The translations under genes and the position numbers were made by a program. 64,000 nucleotides of DNA from Methanomicrobia archaeon (lineage in GTDB: Archaea > Methanobacteriota_B > Thermococci > Methanofastidiosales > NM3), in NCBI GenBank assembly GCA_030603445.1, contig JAUVXU010000003.1:67739-131738 (forward strand). Direction: 5' to 3'. This document shows, in pieces, positions 9,196 to 17,408 of the stretch. The notes under the pieces were generated by a model. It ran no database searches and was not told where the DNA came from. It saw only the letters and a program-made list of their open reading frames with translations. Positions within the stretch are counted from its first letter, which is position 1, and each line of letters opens with the position of its first letter.

Positions 9196-9789
9196 ATGAA
9201 CAAACGCATAATTCTTACATTTTTTTTATTAGCAGGCTTGCTCTTATCAGGGTGCATTTCAGGAGGGAGTGAAGAACCCTCACCAACAGCCGCCCCAACT
9301 ACCACCATAGCTCCGACAACGCTGCCGCCGACAACAGCGCCTACGGTAACGGTAACTCCACCGATAATATATGGTAATGTAACATGGCAATACTATGATG
9401 ATGCAGTTGCACAATCTGTTGATGAAAACAAGCATGTTTACGTATACATGTGGCGCCAAAGCTGCCCCTATTGTGATATGATGAAAGATCGCACCTTCAA
9501 AGATCCGGATGTTGTTGCGTATCTTGAGGAGAACTTTGCCGTAGTTGCTGTGAACGTCTGGTCAAATGACCCGATATCTTCAAAAAATCCAGGATTGTCA
9601 GGTGCTTATTTAGGGAGTGCTTTTGAAATTCCTGGCGCGCCATCATCAGGTTTCATAGACCCAGATGGCATCCTAATAGGTCCAATTCCAGGATACAAGG
9701 ATTCTGAAGAGTTCTTATTAATATTAGAATACGTTGCAACGGATTCCTATAAAAGTATGACCTACCAACAGTTCATAGACTCCAAGTAA
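9196..9789 (+). CDS. Thioredoxin-fold lipoprotein
   Basis: A 197-residue exported protein. The signal peptide MNKRIILTFFLLAGLLLSGC ends in a lipobox (LSGC), so the mature protein is probably lipid-anchored outside the membrane. A Thr/Pro/Ala-rich linker of about 35 residues follows, then a thioredoxin-like domain (WQYYDDAVAQSVDENKHVYVYM) with a CPYC active site and a cis-Pro region near IPGAPSSGFIDPDG. The pattern resembles the thioredoxin_7/DUF255-like SoxW group. It is co-transcribed with the trxB-like gene, yet the two products lie on opposite membrane faces, so electrons would need a membrane carrier. Function as a disulfide or thiol reductant for surface proteins is inferred. Confidence 0.85.
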   Translation: MNKRIILTFFLLAGLLLSGCISGGSEEPSPTAAPTTTIAPTTLPPTTAPTVTVTPPIIYGNVTWQYYDDAVAQSVDENKHVYVYMWRQSCPYCDMMKDRTFKDPDVVAYLEENFAVVAVNVWSNDPISSKNPGLSGAYLGSAFEIPGAPSSGFIDPDGILIGPIPGYKDSEEFLLILEYVATDSYKSMTYQQFIDSK

Positions 9790-9953
9790 CCTCATGCATA
9801 TCATGAAATCCATGATTTTGTATTGTGAATACTTTAACAATAAAAATATAAAAAAGAGCTATTCCCACATATTTCCACAAAGATACTTTTAAATGAAAAT
9901 TAATATAAAAGAGTAAAAAGCTTTTATAATATAGAATCGGACTGTGAAAGTAT

Positions 9954-11993
9954 ATGGCAAATAGATGTGGAATATGCGGCAAAGGGATTAATCCTTCAGA
10001 AATAGCATCGTGCATGCACTGCAACACACCCTACCATTTTGGCTGTATAAAGGAACATCTTTTTACTAACAAGAGCTGCCCCCGCTGTGGCAGGACATCA
10101 TCATTGATGCACTATCGAAGAGGTAATAAAGGAAAGCCAGCACCGCAACCATCCAAAGAACCAACTGCCAAGATGCCATCACAAACACCTTCTCCAAAAT
10201 CATCTTTTGTATATGGGGGGACGATAAAGAAAAAAGCGCCACAGCCACATGCGCCTTCTCCTAAAAAAGAAAAATCACCTAAACAAAAAGGCATCAGTGG
10301 TCTATTCATAAGCTTCATCATTGTGCTGCTTCTATTGGCATCCACCTACTACGTAACTACGACGTATGTTGGGTATGCGCCTGTTCTCTCGGCCGACGAG
10401 CTCAGCAAAACGGTGATTCCCGGACAGGCTGTGGAATTCCCAATATCATTTGAGAACAGTGGTAATATTATCTCACATTACAATGTATATATTGACGACA
10501 AAAACAGCGCATTGCCTGATGAATTGGAACCTGTCCTTATGGATGATACCCCTGAATATGGAAAATCACTTTCCACTGTTGTTGAACCTGGTTCTTCCTT
10601 TCACTTTCGTTTGCGTGTCACTAGCGCCAGTGGTGTCTTGTCCGAAGTACAGGGAACCGTAATGGTAGTTGTAGAGTCACGTGATGGAAAATATAGTGAC
10701 AAAAAAATATTTACTATCACATCCCAAACCATATACAGCTATGAAGTCATCCAAAGTGATACCCAAAAATACGTATCTGCAGGTGGGACTGCCACATTCT
10801 CTGCAACCCTTGTGAACAAGGGAAATACTGTGGATACGTATTTTATCCGTCTTGAGAACACAACATCTGGATGGCAGTCGTCTCTACTTTATGATAAGGT
10901 AACAATAGAACCCAACATGTCTGCCCAGGTCCTCCTAACCCTCAAGTCGCCTGACGCAGCACCTGGTAATGAAAAAGGAGAGACTATTTTAAAAATTATG
11001 TCCCAAAATAACTCTAGTGACGTTAAGACTGTGAAATACAGCCTTATAGTGAATCCAACTTATGGATTTGATCTTCTTGTTGGTGATCACTCCAAAGTTG
11101 TGCTCCCTGGATCTACAACATCTTATACATTCAAAATACGCAACCAGGGTAACTCTTCTGACACGTATGATCTTCAGGCAGTGCCTGTCATGCCCTATGG
11201 GTGGAGCGTGGAACTCTCAAAGACCTCAGTTACAATAAGACAAGGCGAAGAGATGACAATAGGAGTGAGTATAAAGGTTCCAGAAAGCGCAGCGCCCAAT
11301 CAAAGTGGTATTGTTAATGTAAACATCGTATCTGCAGGCAATCAGGAAACAAAGAACCAAAATTTTGAAGTAACAACGGCAGAAGGACAAAACAAGATTG
11401 TGCTTGTGGAACTCTTTACGTCTGTGAACTGCACGTTTTGCCCCTATGCAGAAAATGCAGTAGAACAGCTTCTTTTTGATTATCCGGACAATTATATAGC
11501 CTTGGAATATCATCTCAATGACAGCTTAAACATAACTTTCTCGTCATCGCGTGCTGGACTTTATTCCATCCCAGGGACACCTACTTCGATGTTTGATGGT
11601 ACGCGCAAGGAAGCAGGTGGTTCACCCCTAACTTACAATAAGTATGTGACAAAGACCCAGGATCTTATCCAAGAAGAACTGCAGCTTCGTATAGACCTAT
11701 CACTCTCAGAGTCATCTGTGCCAGGCCACACGAATGTCAACGCCGTAATCAAGTCCACAGGCCTGCCAGCAGGCAAAGACTTAGATGTCTTCTTTGTCAC
11801 GTATAGCAACGGCGTGTCTAGTGGTTCCAAGACATTCAATCACGTCGTAGTTGATGGAGCAAAGCGGACATTGACATCTTTTGATAATATCGAGAACATC
11901 ACGCTTGCATTTGAGATCCCAGAAGATGGAGGTATTGTAGTCTTCGTTCAAGATAGATCTACAAAGAAGGTATATCAGGTCGCCACTATATGA
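9954..11993 (+). CDS. Membrane protein: cytosolic RING/PHD-like zinc finger, Ig-like repeats, C-terminal thioredoxin domain
   Basis: A 679-residue composite. Residues 5-45 carry a cross-brace zinc finger with Cys/His at 5, 8, 20, 23, 28 (His), 31, 42 and 45, a C4HC3-like spacing. A Pro/Lys/Ser-rich linker (55-113) precedes one transmembrane helix (about 114-134). The basic linker predicts that the zinc finger is cytosolic. The outside part has about three beta-sandwich repeats of the COG1470/NPCBM-associated type (ENSGNIISHYNVYI, VNKGNTVDTYFIRL, RNQGNSSDTYDLQA). It ends in a thioredoxin-like domain with C493-T-F-C496 (ELFTSVNCTFCPYAENAV) and an IPGTPTSMFDG cis-Pro loop. TATA at 9922-9931 supports the start. 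Function unknown; a disulfide-handling surface receptor is speculative. Confidence 0.85.
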   Translation: MANRCGICGKGINPSEIASCMHCNTPYHFGCIKEHLFTNKSCPRCGRTSSLMHYRRGNKGKPAPQPSKEPTAKMPSQTPSPKSSFVYGGTIKKKAPQPHAPSPKKEKSPKQKGISGLFISFIIVLLLLASTYYVTTTYVGYAPVLSADELSKTVIPGQAVEFPISFENSGNIISHYNVYIDDKNSALPDELEPVLMDDTPEYGKSLSTVVEPGSSFHFRLRVTSASGVLSEVQGTVMVVVESRDGKYSDKKIFTITSQTIYSYEVIQSDTQKYVSAGGTATFSATLVNKGNTVDTYFIRLENTTSGWQSSLLYDKVTIEPNMSAQVLLTLKSPDAAPGNEKGETILKIMSQNNSSDVKTVKYSLIVNPTYGFDLLVGDHSKVVLPGSTTSYTFKIRNQGNSSDTYDLQAVPVMPYGWSVELSKTSVTIRQGEEMTIGVSIKVPESAAPNQSGIVNVNIVSAGNQETKNQNFEVTTAEGQNKIVLVELFTSVNCTFCPYAENAVEQLLFDYPDNYIALEYHLNDSLNITFSSSRAGLYSIPGTPTSMFDGTRKEAGGSPLTYNKYVTKTQDLIQEELQLRIDLSLSESSVPGHTNVNAVIKSTGLPAGKDLDVFFVTYSNGVSSGSKTFNHVVVDGAKRTLTSFDNIENITLAFEIPEDGGIVVFVQDRSTKKVYQVATI

Positions 11994-12071
11994 TATCCGC
12001 CCCAATCAGGGAAAAACTATATATAATACATAACTATATACTTTAAATACATAAGTATATAAGTGGGAACT

Positions 12072-12482
12072 ATGGAGAGCCCTACGGATATAATGGCATT
12101 GCTAGAAGATATGAAAAAAGATCTTGAGCAGATAAAAAAAAACACGAGTGATAACAGTATTGTTGAGACCGTATCACTTGAAAACCTTAAACCTATTGGT
12201 GTGGATGTGACACTATGTGCAGACCTATTCAAGGCCCTGTCAAATGAGGAGCGCCTCAAACTGCTTACTGCCCTTGGGAGGGAGGACCACTACTTTGCCC
12301 AGCTAATTGCGCTATCCAACCTTGATAATAGCCCTTTAAGATTTCATCTTACAATATTAAAAGAAGTAAATCTAATCTCCCAGGAACGCTTCAGAGGCAA
12401 GTATGCAATAACGGATCTGGGAAGACAAGCCCTTTCCATATCATCATATTTTTTCCGCTTGATGCGTGAACAGGAAGTGTAA
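12072..12482 (+). CDS. ArsR-like winged-helix regulator with N-terminal coiled coil
   Basis: A 136-residue protein. A short coiled coil (ALLEDMKKDLEQIKKN) is followed by a winged helix (LFKALSNEERLKLLTALG, then SPLRFHLTILKEVNLI and a wing around RGKYAITDLGRQAL). The YFAQL segment before the recognition helix is common in archaeal regulators of this group. The start at ATG 12072 is preferred because the TATA box CTTTAAATAC (12041-12050) is about 26 nt upstream; a GTG three codons earlier is possible. It lies 2 nt upstream of a membrane-protein gene, which is the most likely regulated partner. No metal-binding Cys motif is evident, so the signal sensed is unknown. Confidence 0.82.
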   Translation: MESPTDIMALLEDMKKDLEQIKKNTSDNSIVETVSLENLKPIGVDVTLCADLFKALSNEERLKLLTALGREDHYFAQLIALSNLDNSPLRFHLTILKEVNLISQERFRGKYAITDLGRQALSISSYFFRLMREQEV

Positions 12483-12484
12483 AA

Positions 12485-14086
12485 ATGAAAGATAATATAA
12501 CAAAGAGGATTATAGATAAAATTGCGCTTGTATTTTTCGTATTATGGCTTGTTAGTCTAGCTACAAATGTGTTAGGCCGCTATGAATATAAGGAAACATT
12601 TCTATTTGCTGCTTTTTCCTTTTGGGTTTTAGGATCGTTTGTTGATGGGCTTACTAAGAGGCGCTATGCTAAAAGGAGGATATCTGTATCCTTAAGAAAA
12701 GGTGGAACCACTCTTTTTGGCATCTGGGTCCTACTATTAATATTTGAAGTTCTTGGGTGGCTGGGTGCCTGGTGGGAAGGATATAGCATTTATGCATTGT
12801 GGCTTTCGCTCCTTTGCTTTTCTAGCTCAGTGATAATAAACTCTATTGCCAAGAAAAGAGGATACTGGCAGATTAGATCCATTTTTTACACGACAGGCAT
12901 GATAATAGTCATCGTGTGGGCAGCGCTTAAGTATACTGGCAGCTATGTCGACTCGCAAGATGCCATACTTATTGGAGGCATTGCTCTTCTGGCAATTGGT
13001 TTTGTGATAGGTGCCTCAAAAAAAGAGGACGATTTTGAATTTTTTGTAGATGTAAAGAAAGAAATATCAGAAAAAATGAGGGAAGTGCCGGATTTAACGG
13101 AGACCGCAGAAAACGTGATGGCACTTGATGAATCTGTCAAAATAGGACAAGATCCCTCTGTAACTATCAAAAAGGGTGCGTTAAGTGTAGATATATACGA
13201 AGATGAGAGGCGCATAGGAACAGTTTACTTTGGGGAGGGGTCCTACAAAGTAGCAACAGAGATTTACACTTTTGAGGAGCCGTTTATGGGTTACTGCTAC
13301 TCGCATGGTGCAAAATGGGAAAAATACGCCCCAAAAAAACAAGCTGTAAAAGCTGAACAAAAACATTTTGATGCCATTGGTCTGACCAAAGAGGATATTA
13401 AGGAATTAGCTATAATACTTTCCACTAATGATTCGTCGGCACATGAAAGAATAGATGACGTGAAAGCACGATTAAAGTCTAGAAACACCGAGATAACCTT
13501 GCCATTTATGAAAATCATAGAAAGCAAGGAGGGGGAATATGTGAAGATAGGCCCTCTTGAAGTCGTGGACCTTCATGACAAAGGCAGCCGTATACGCTTC
13601 AAAGGAAAGGAGTTTGTAGAAAGAAATGGATATGAGAAAGACAAAGACATGCCAAGTGATCTCGTGTTTAAAATATTCACCACAGATGGCACGACCACAA
13701 TTGTCACAAACAATGGGAATACGCACCTTTCAACAGAAGAAGGCACTATTACTGTTGAAAATGACCTGCTTGAGTTCAACATCAAGAGTATAAAATATAT
13801 TAAGATGCCATCTATGCAAAGGCTTGAAGCGCCTAATCTGGATATAATAGTGAGAAAAGAAAAGAAAGTATCAGTAAAAATAGATGATTTCAAGCTAAAG
13901 GTGCAGGATGATGCTATTTCCATGGATCACAAAGGACGCCACATACACACTAGCAACGTAGAACAGGCTGATACCCTAAAGGAAATTGTAGCTGCACATG
14001 TCCCATATATCATAAAGGACGTCCTAAACGAATCATCTATAGCTCAAAATCAGTTGATGATGCAGCTCATTGAAGAACTGGATTAG
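12485..14086 (+). CDS. Polytopic membrane protein with large cytosolic beta-rich domain (unknown function)
   Basis: A 533-residue protein I do not recognise. The first 180 residues contain about six hydrophobic segments (for example IALVFFVLWLVSLATNVL, GTTLFGIWVLLLIFEVLGW and AILIGGIALLAIGFVIGA). A soluble region of roughly 350 residues follows, predicted cytosolic, with repeated short strands (TIKKGALSVDIYEDERRIGTV; TTTIVTNNGNTHLSTEEGTITV), which suggests a beta-helix or sandwich. It lacks a signal peptide. It is translated right after the winged-helix gene, so the pair resembles archaeal regulator/effector couples linked to envelope state. The C-terminus reads LMMQLIEELD. The 3' side has a pyrimidine-rich tract typical of an archaeal terminator. 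Confidence 0.7.
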   Translation: MKDNITKRIIDKIALVFFVLWLVSLATNVLGRYEYKETFLFAAFSFWVLGSFVDGLTKRRYAKRRISVSLRKGGTTLFGIWVLLLIFEVLGWLGAWWEGYSIYALWLSLLCFSSSVIINSIAKKRGYWQIRSIFYTTGMIIVIVWAALKYTGSYVDSQDAILIGGIALLAIGFVIGASKKEDDFEFFVDVKKEISEKMREVPDLTETAENVMALDESVKIGQDPSVTIKKGALSVDIYEDERRIGTVYFGEGSYKVATEIYTFEEPFMGYCYSHGAKWEKYAPKKQAVKAEQKHFDAIGLTKEDIKELAIILSTNDSSAHERIDDVKARLKSRNTEITLPFMKIIESKEGEYVKIGPLEVVDLHDKGSRIRFKGKEFVERNGYEKDKDMPSDLVFKIFTTDGTTTIVTNNGNTHLSTEEGTITVENDLLEFNIKSIKYIKMPSMQRLEAPNLDIIVRKEKKVSVKIDDFKLKVQDDAISMDHKGRHIHTSNVEQADTLKEIVAAHVPYIIKDVLNESSIAQNQLMMQLIEELD

Positions 14087-14154
14087 TAAATAAAATCCAT
14101 TCTCTCTTTTTATTTTAGTAAACCTTTATAAGTTAAATTATAATATTTCATCCT

Positions 14155-15105
14155 ATGTATGCCGGGAAAATACCTCCTGCACTGCTCAAGAAAATAGTTC
14201 TCTCCTCACTTGGGGCACCTCCAAAGGACGTTGTTGTTGGCCCATCTGTTGGAGAAGACGCCGCGGTATTGAAACTAGGGGACATATACCAAGTTGTTGC
14301 ATGCGACCCTGTTACTGGGGCGAACAAGAACATTGGTTACCATGCAGTCCACGTCAATGCAAACGATGTGGCAGTGACAGGGGCAGACCCTAAATACTTC
14401 ATGCCGGCAATTCTCCTGCATAAAGACTCGACCGAGGATGACCTTAAAGAAATTACCAGACAAATAGATGTTGCATGCAAAGAAGTCGGGGCAAGTGTGA
14501 TAGGGGGCCATACTGAGATAACCCCAGGCATAGACCATACCATCATAGTAGGCACTATGTTTGGCTACACAAAGCGTTACATAACAACGTCTGGTGCATC
14601 TCCGGGTGATGCCATAATTCTTACCAAGGGCGCTGCCATCGAAGGCACCTCTATTCTTGCTAACGAGTATGAGGAAACTTTAAACAGGAACATTGGAAAA
14701 GAGGTTACCTCGATTGCAAAAACCTATTCATCCAAACTTTCAATTGTTCCGGAGGCAAGGATGATAAGAGAATACGTCACATCCATGCACGACCCTACCG
14801 AAGGAGGGATAGCAGGCGCGCTTAATGAGCTTTCTGCAGCATCAGGATGTGGGTTTTCTGTCCCTCGTGAAGCTGTTCTTGTGTCACCAGAAACGGCCGC
14901 CATCTGCTCATTTTATTCTTGTGACCCATTAACGCTCATAAGCTCTGGTGCCCTTATTGCAACAGTTAGGGAACCTGATGTAAAAAAAGTATTATCCCTA
15001 CTAAATGATGCAGGGATAGATGCTTCCAAAATAGGGTCTATAAAATCATCAGGACGCACCCTTGCAATGCCAGAACACGATGCACTCTGGGACATCTTAA
15101 TGTGA
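14155..15105 (+). CDS. AIR synthase-related (PurM/HypE-like) ATP-binding protein
   Basis: A 316-residue PurM-superfamily protein with the N-terminal glycine/acid motif VGPSVGEDAAVLKLGD, then HVNANDVAVTGADPKYFMPAILL (metal/ATP loop) and VIGGHTEITPGIDHTIIVGTMFG. The C-terminal half carries MHDPTEGGIAGALNELSAASGCGF. Overall it resembles HypE, which dehydrates carbamoyl groups for the NiFe-hydrogenase cyanide ligand, but the HypE C-terminal Cys tail is absent and no hyp genes are near. It therefore belongs to the archaeal AIR-synthase-related group of unknown substrate. TATA CTTTATAAGT (14124-14133) supports a leaderless ATG. Its stop is 6 bp from the convergent fttA stop. Confidence 0.85.
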   Translation: MYAGKIPPALLKKIVLSSLGAPPKDVVVGPSVGEDAAVLKLGDIYQVVACDPVTGANKNIGYHAVHVNANDVAVTGADPKYFMPAILLHKDSTEDDLKEITRQIDVACKEVGASVIGGHTEITPGIDHTIIVGTMFGYTKRYITTSGASPGDAIILTKGAAIEGTSILANEYEETLNRNIGKEVTSIAKTYSSKLSIVPEARMIREYVTSMHDPTEGGIAGALNELSAASGCGFSVPREAVLVSPETAAICSFYSCDPLTLISSGALIATVREPDVKKVLSLLNDAGIDASKIGSIKSSGRTLAMPEHDALWDILM

Positions 15106-15111
15106 CTGGCA

Positions 15112-17037
15112 TCAATAAACCCTGAAAGTTTCCATATTCAATGGCGAACGGGTCTCTATCCTGAAATTCTTATATACGGCAGATGCAAGATCGATGCACT
15201 TGCTGCTCTCACCATGGTTGGTGAATACTCTTTCTGTCCCGTTGTTAACTTTTCTCACAAATTTAAGCAATTGGTTTCTATCCGAGTGCCCGGAGAATCC
15301 TTCTATAGTGTGGATCCCCATTTTAACGTTGATAACTTCGGTCCTTCCGTTGCCATTTCTTATTGGGATCTCATCCCATCCTTTCTGTACACGTGAACCC
15401 ATAGAACCCTCTGCCTGATAGCTAACGAAAATTATCGCATTGCGTGGATCTGGTGCAAAGTTCTTAAAGTATTCAACAGAAGAGCCGCCTATAAGCATGC
15501 CGGATGTCGCCAATATAATTGCTGGATCCCCTTCCATTATTTCTCTTCTTCTAGTGGAGTTTGCAACGCCGTCAAAAACCTTGGATAAAAATGGGTTATG
15601 TTCTTGATGGAATATCTGGTCTCGTACCGCCTTTGAAAGGTACTCGGGGTATGCCGTGTGAATAGCAGTTGCTTCCCATATCATCCCATCAAGATATATC
15701 GGAACACTAGGAATTATGCCTTTTCGGGCTGCCTCTTCAAGAGCTAGCATAAGCTCCTGCGCACGCCCAACCGCCAAAACAGGTATGAGCACTTTTCCCT
15801 TGCGCTCGATAGTTCTCTTAATAATTCTCAACAAGTCACTTTCTGCATCTTCCCTGCTGGGTTGGATATTTTTGCTTCCACCATACGTGCTCTCCATTAT
15901 AAGGGTCTCGAGTCGTGGAAACCTAATGTTCGCAGGTTCTAATAATCGGGATCTGGAGAATTTGAAATCCCCTGAATAGGCAATATTATGCAATCCATTT
16001 CCTACATGCAGGTGAACTATAGAAGAACCAAGTATATGGCCTGCATTATGCAGTGTAAGGCGTACGTCTGGTGCAATATCACGCACTTCCTTGTAATCGA
16101 GTGGGATGGTATGCAGGATTTCCTCCTTGATCTCCTTTATGTCATAAGGGCATGGTTTTCCCTCGCGTTTTGCTATCTCTACAAAATCTTTTTGTAGAAG
16201 CATCATAAGATCGCGTGTTGCAGGTGTGCAGTATACTGGACCATCGTACAGCGATTTGTATAAATATGGGACAAAACCCGAATGATCAAGATGTGCGTGT
16301 GTAACGATGATTGCGTCAAGCTCGTTGGCCGAGAGGATATATTTAAACTCTGGACAGCTCAAGTATGGATAGGCCTTAGATGGATCATCCGACGCCACAT
16401 TTACCCCGCAATCCATGAGAATATTACTTTCATCAGTCTGTAAAAGAACACAGGAGCGCCCGACCTCCCTAAATCCCCCAAGTGCGGTGATACGAATCCA
16501 TTTCGAACGCACATTTTCGCTACGATAGATTTTATGTCCCACAGCGCGCATTATCCTTTTGCGTTCACTATGCTCCCTGTGTAATGTCGCACGTATGCCT
16601 TGAACTGTTGTTGACGTCATGGGGGGAGTTCGCACGATGCGTGGTGCCCAACGAACATTTTTCGTTATTTCCCTAAGCGTGCTCCCTGATTTTCCTATTG
16701 CAAGCCCGGGTTTTTTTGATTCTATGATTACTTCAGATATGCCTGGATCAAAATTTATATTCGTTATCTCGGCCTCGTCAGGAATTATCTGCTTGATTTT
16801 CTTAACTGCTTCTTCCTCGGAAGTAATAATGGATACATCAGGTCGTATTACAACGCGCTTACGAAGTTTCTTTGCAAGATCTTTTATCAAGTCTGCATCG
16901 CTTACTAACATAGAAGGATTTCGTGTGTAAATGACAACTTCAGGCCCTTCAAAATCTATATTTGTGATGGTAGCACCAGGCGGGATAGACTTATGTACTA
17001 TTTGTTCTATGTTCTTCAGTATTTCTTCTGACGACAA
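15112..17037 (-). CDS. fttA: KH-domain beta-CASP ribonuclease FttA/aCPSF1 (transcription termination factor)
   Basis: The 641-residue archaeal homologue of CPSF73, which cleaves nascent RNA and drives transcription termination. Two N-terminal KH-type segments (roughly 1-140, with VIESKKPGLAIGKSGSTLRE) precede a metallo-beta-lactamase domain with H247-A-H-L-D-H252 followed by SG, then the beta-CASP insert and late motifs VSYQAEGSMGSRVQKGW and IEGFSGHSDRNQLL. The gene uses a TTG start, set by AAGGTGA 6 nt upstream; no in-frame ATG fits the KH domain. A hyphenated palindrome lies about 37 bp upstream. Because many gene pairs here converge with overlapping ends, this nuclease probably matters for 3'-end formation throughout the window (inference). 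Confidence 0.97.
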   Translation of the reverse strand: MSSEEILKNIEQIVHKSIPPGATITNIDFEGPEVVIYTRNPSMLVSDADLIKDLAKKLRKRVVIRPDVSIITSEEEAVKKIKQIIPDEAEITNINFDPGISEVIIESKKPGLAIGKSGSTLREITKNVRWAPRIVRTPPMTSTTVQGIRATLHREHSERKRIMRAVGHKIYRSENVRSKWIRITALGGFREVGRSCVLLQTDESNILMDCGVNVASDDPSKAYPYLSCPEFKYILSANELDAIIVTHAHLDHSGFVPYLYKSLYDGPVYCTPATRDLMMLLQKDFVEIAKREGKPCPYDIKEIKEEILHTIPLDYKEVRDIAPDVRLTLHNAGHILGSSIVHLHVGNGLHNIAYSGDFKFSRSRLLEPANIRFPRLETLIMESTYGGSKNIQPSREDAESDLLRIIKRTIERKGKVLIPVLAVGRAQELMLALEEAARKGIIPSVPIYLDGMIWEATAIHTAYPEYLSKAVRDQIFHQEHNPFLSKVFDGVANSTRRREIMEGDPAIILATSGMLIGGSSVEYFKNFAPDPRNAIIFVSYQAEGSMGSRVQKGWDEIPIRNGNGRTEVINVKMGIHTIEGFSGHSDRNQLLKFVRKVNNGTERVFTNHGESSKCIDLASAVYKNFRIETRSPLNMETFRVY

Positions 17038-17408
17038 AACATCACCTTAGTAATAATTTACATATTCTAAATATTACAGTTCACTGTAACTACATATGCT
17101 ACTATCATAAATTAGCAACCTATTGAATTTACAAGCTGGTTTATTTCTCTAATGAAAAAATAAGCTAATGTGACTTTCAAGAAAATTGAAAGCTAAATTG
17201 TAATATTAGATTTATAAATAATCTATATTATCTCACATAGTTTATTTTATTCATAGAAGACTAACCTTAAAGGCTTTAAAAATCAGCTAAATATCCTTTT
17301 TCAGAGAGTGTATATAAATTTTTCGGTTTGTCTAAATTATCTTTTCAATACATGAGAACCTCATTTTTTCTCTTGTATAAAGATACCCCTGAGGGTGCTA
17401 TGATAGAT
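17038..17408. other. AT-rich spacer upstream of fttA
   Basis: It contains the fttA promoter region on the minus strand, the palindrome at 17074-17089 and several TATA-like stretches near 17308-17316. No convincing small gene is seen. Confidence 0.5.
17074..17089. promoter_or_regulatory. Hyphenated palindrome (candidate operator) upstream of fttA
   Basis: TTACAGT-TC-ACTGTAA: two perfect 7-bp arms around 2 nt, about 37-52 bp before the TTG start and next to TATA-like sequence on the minus strand. Operator function is an inference from symmetry and position. Confidence 0.45.
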
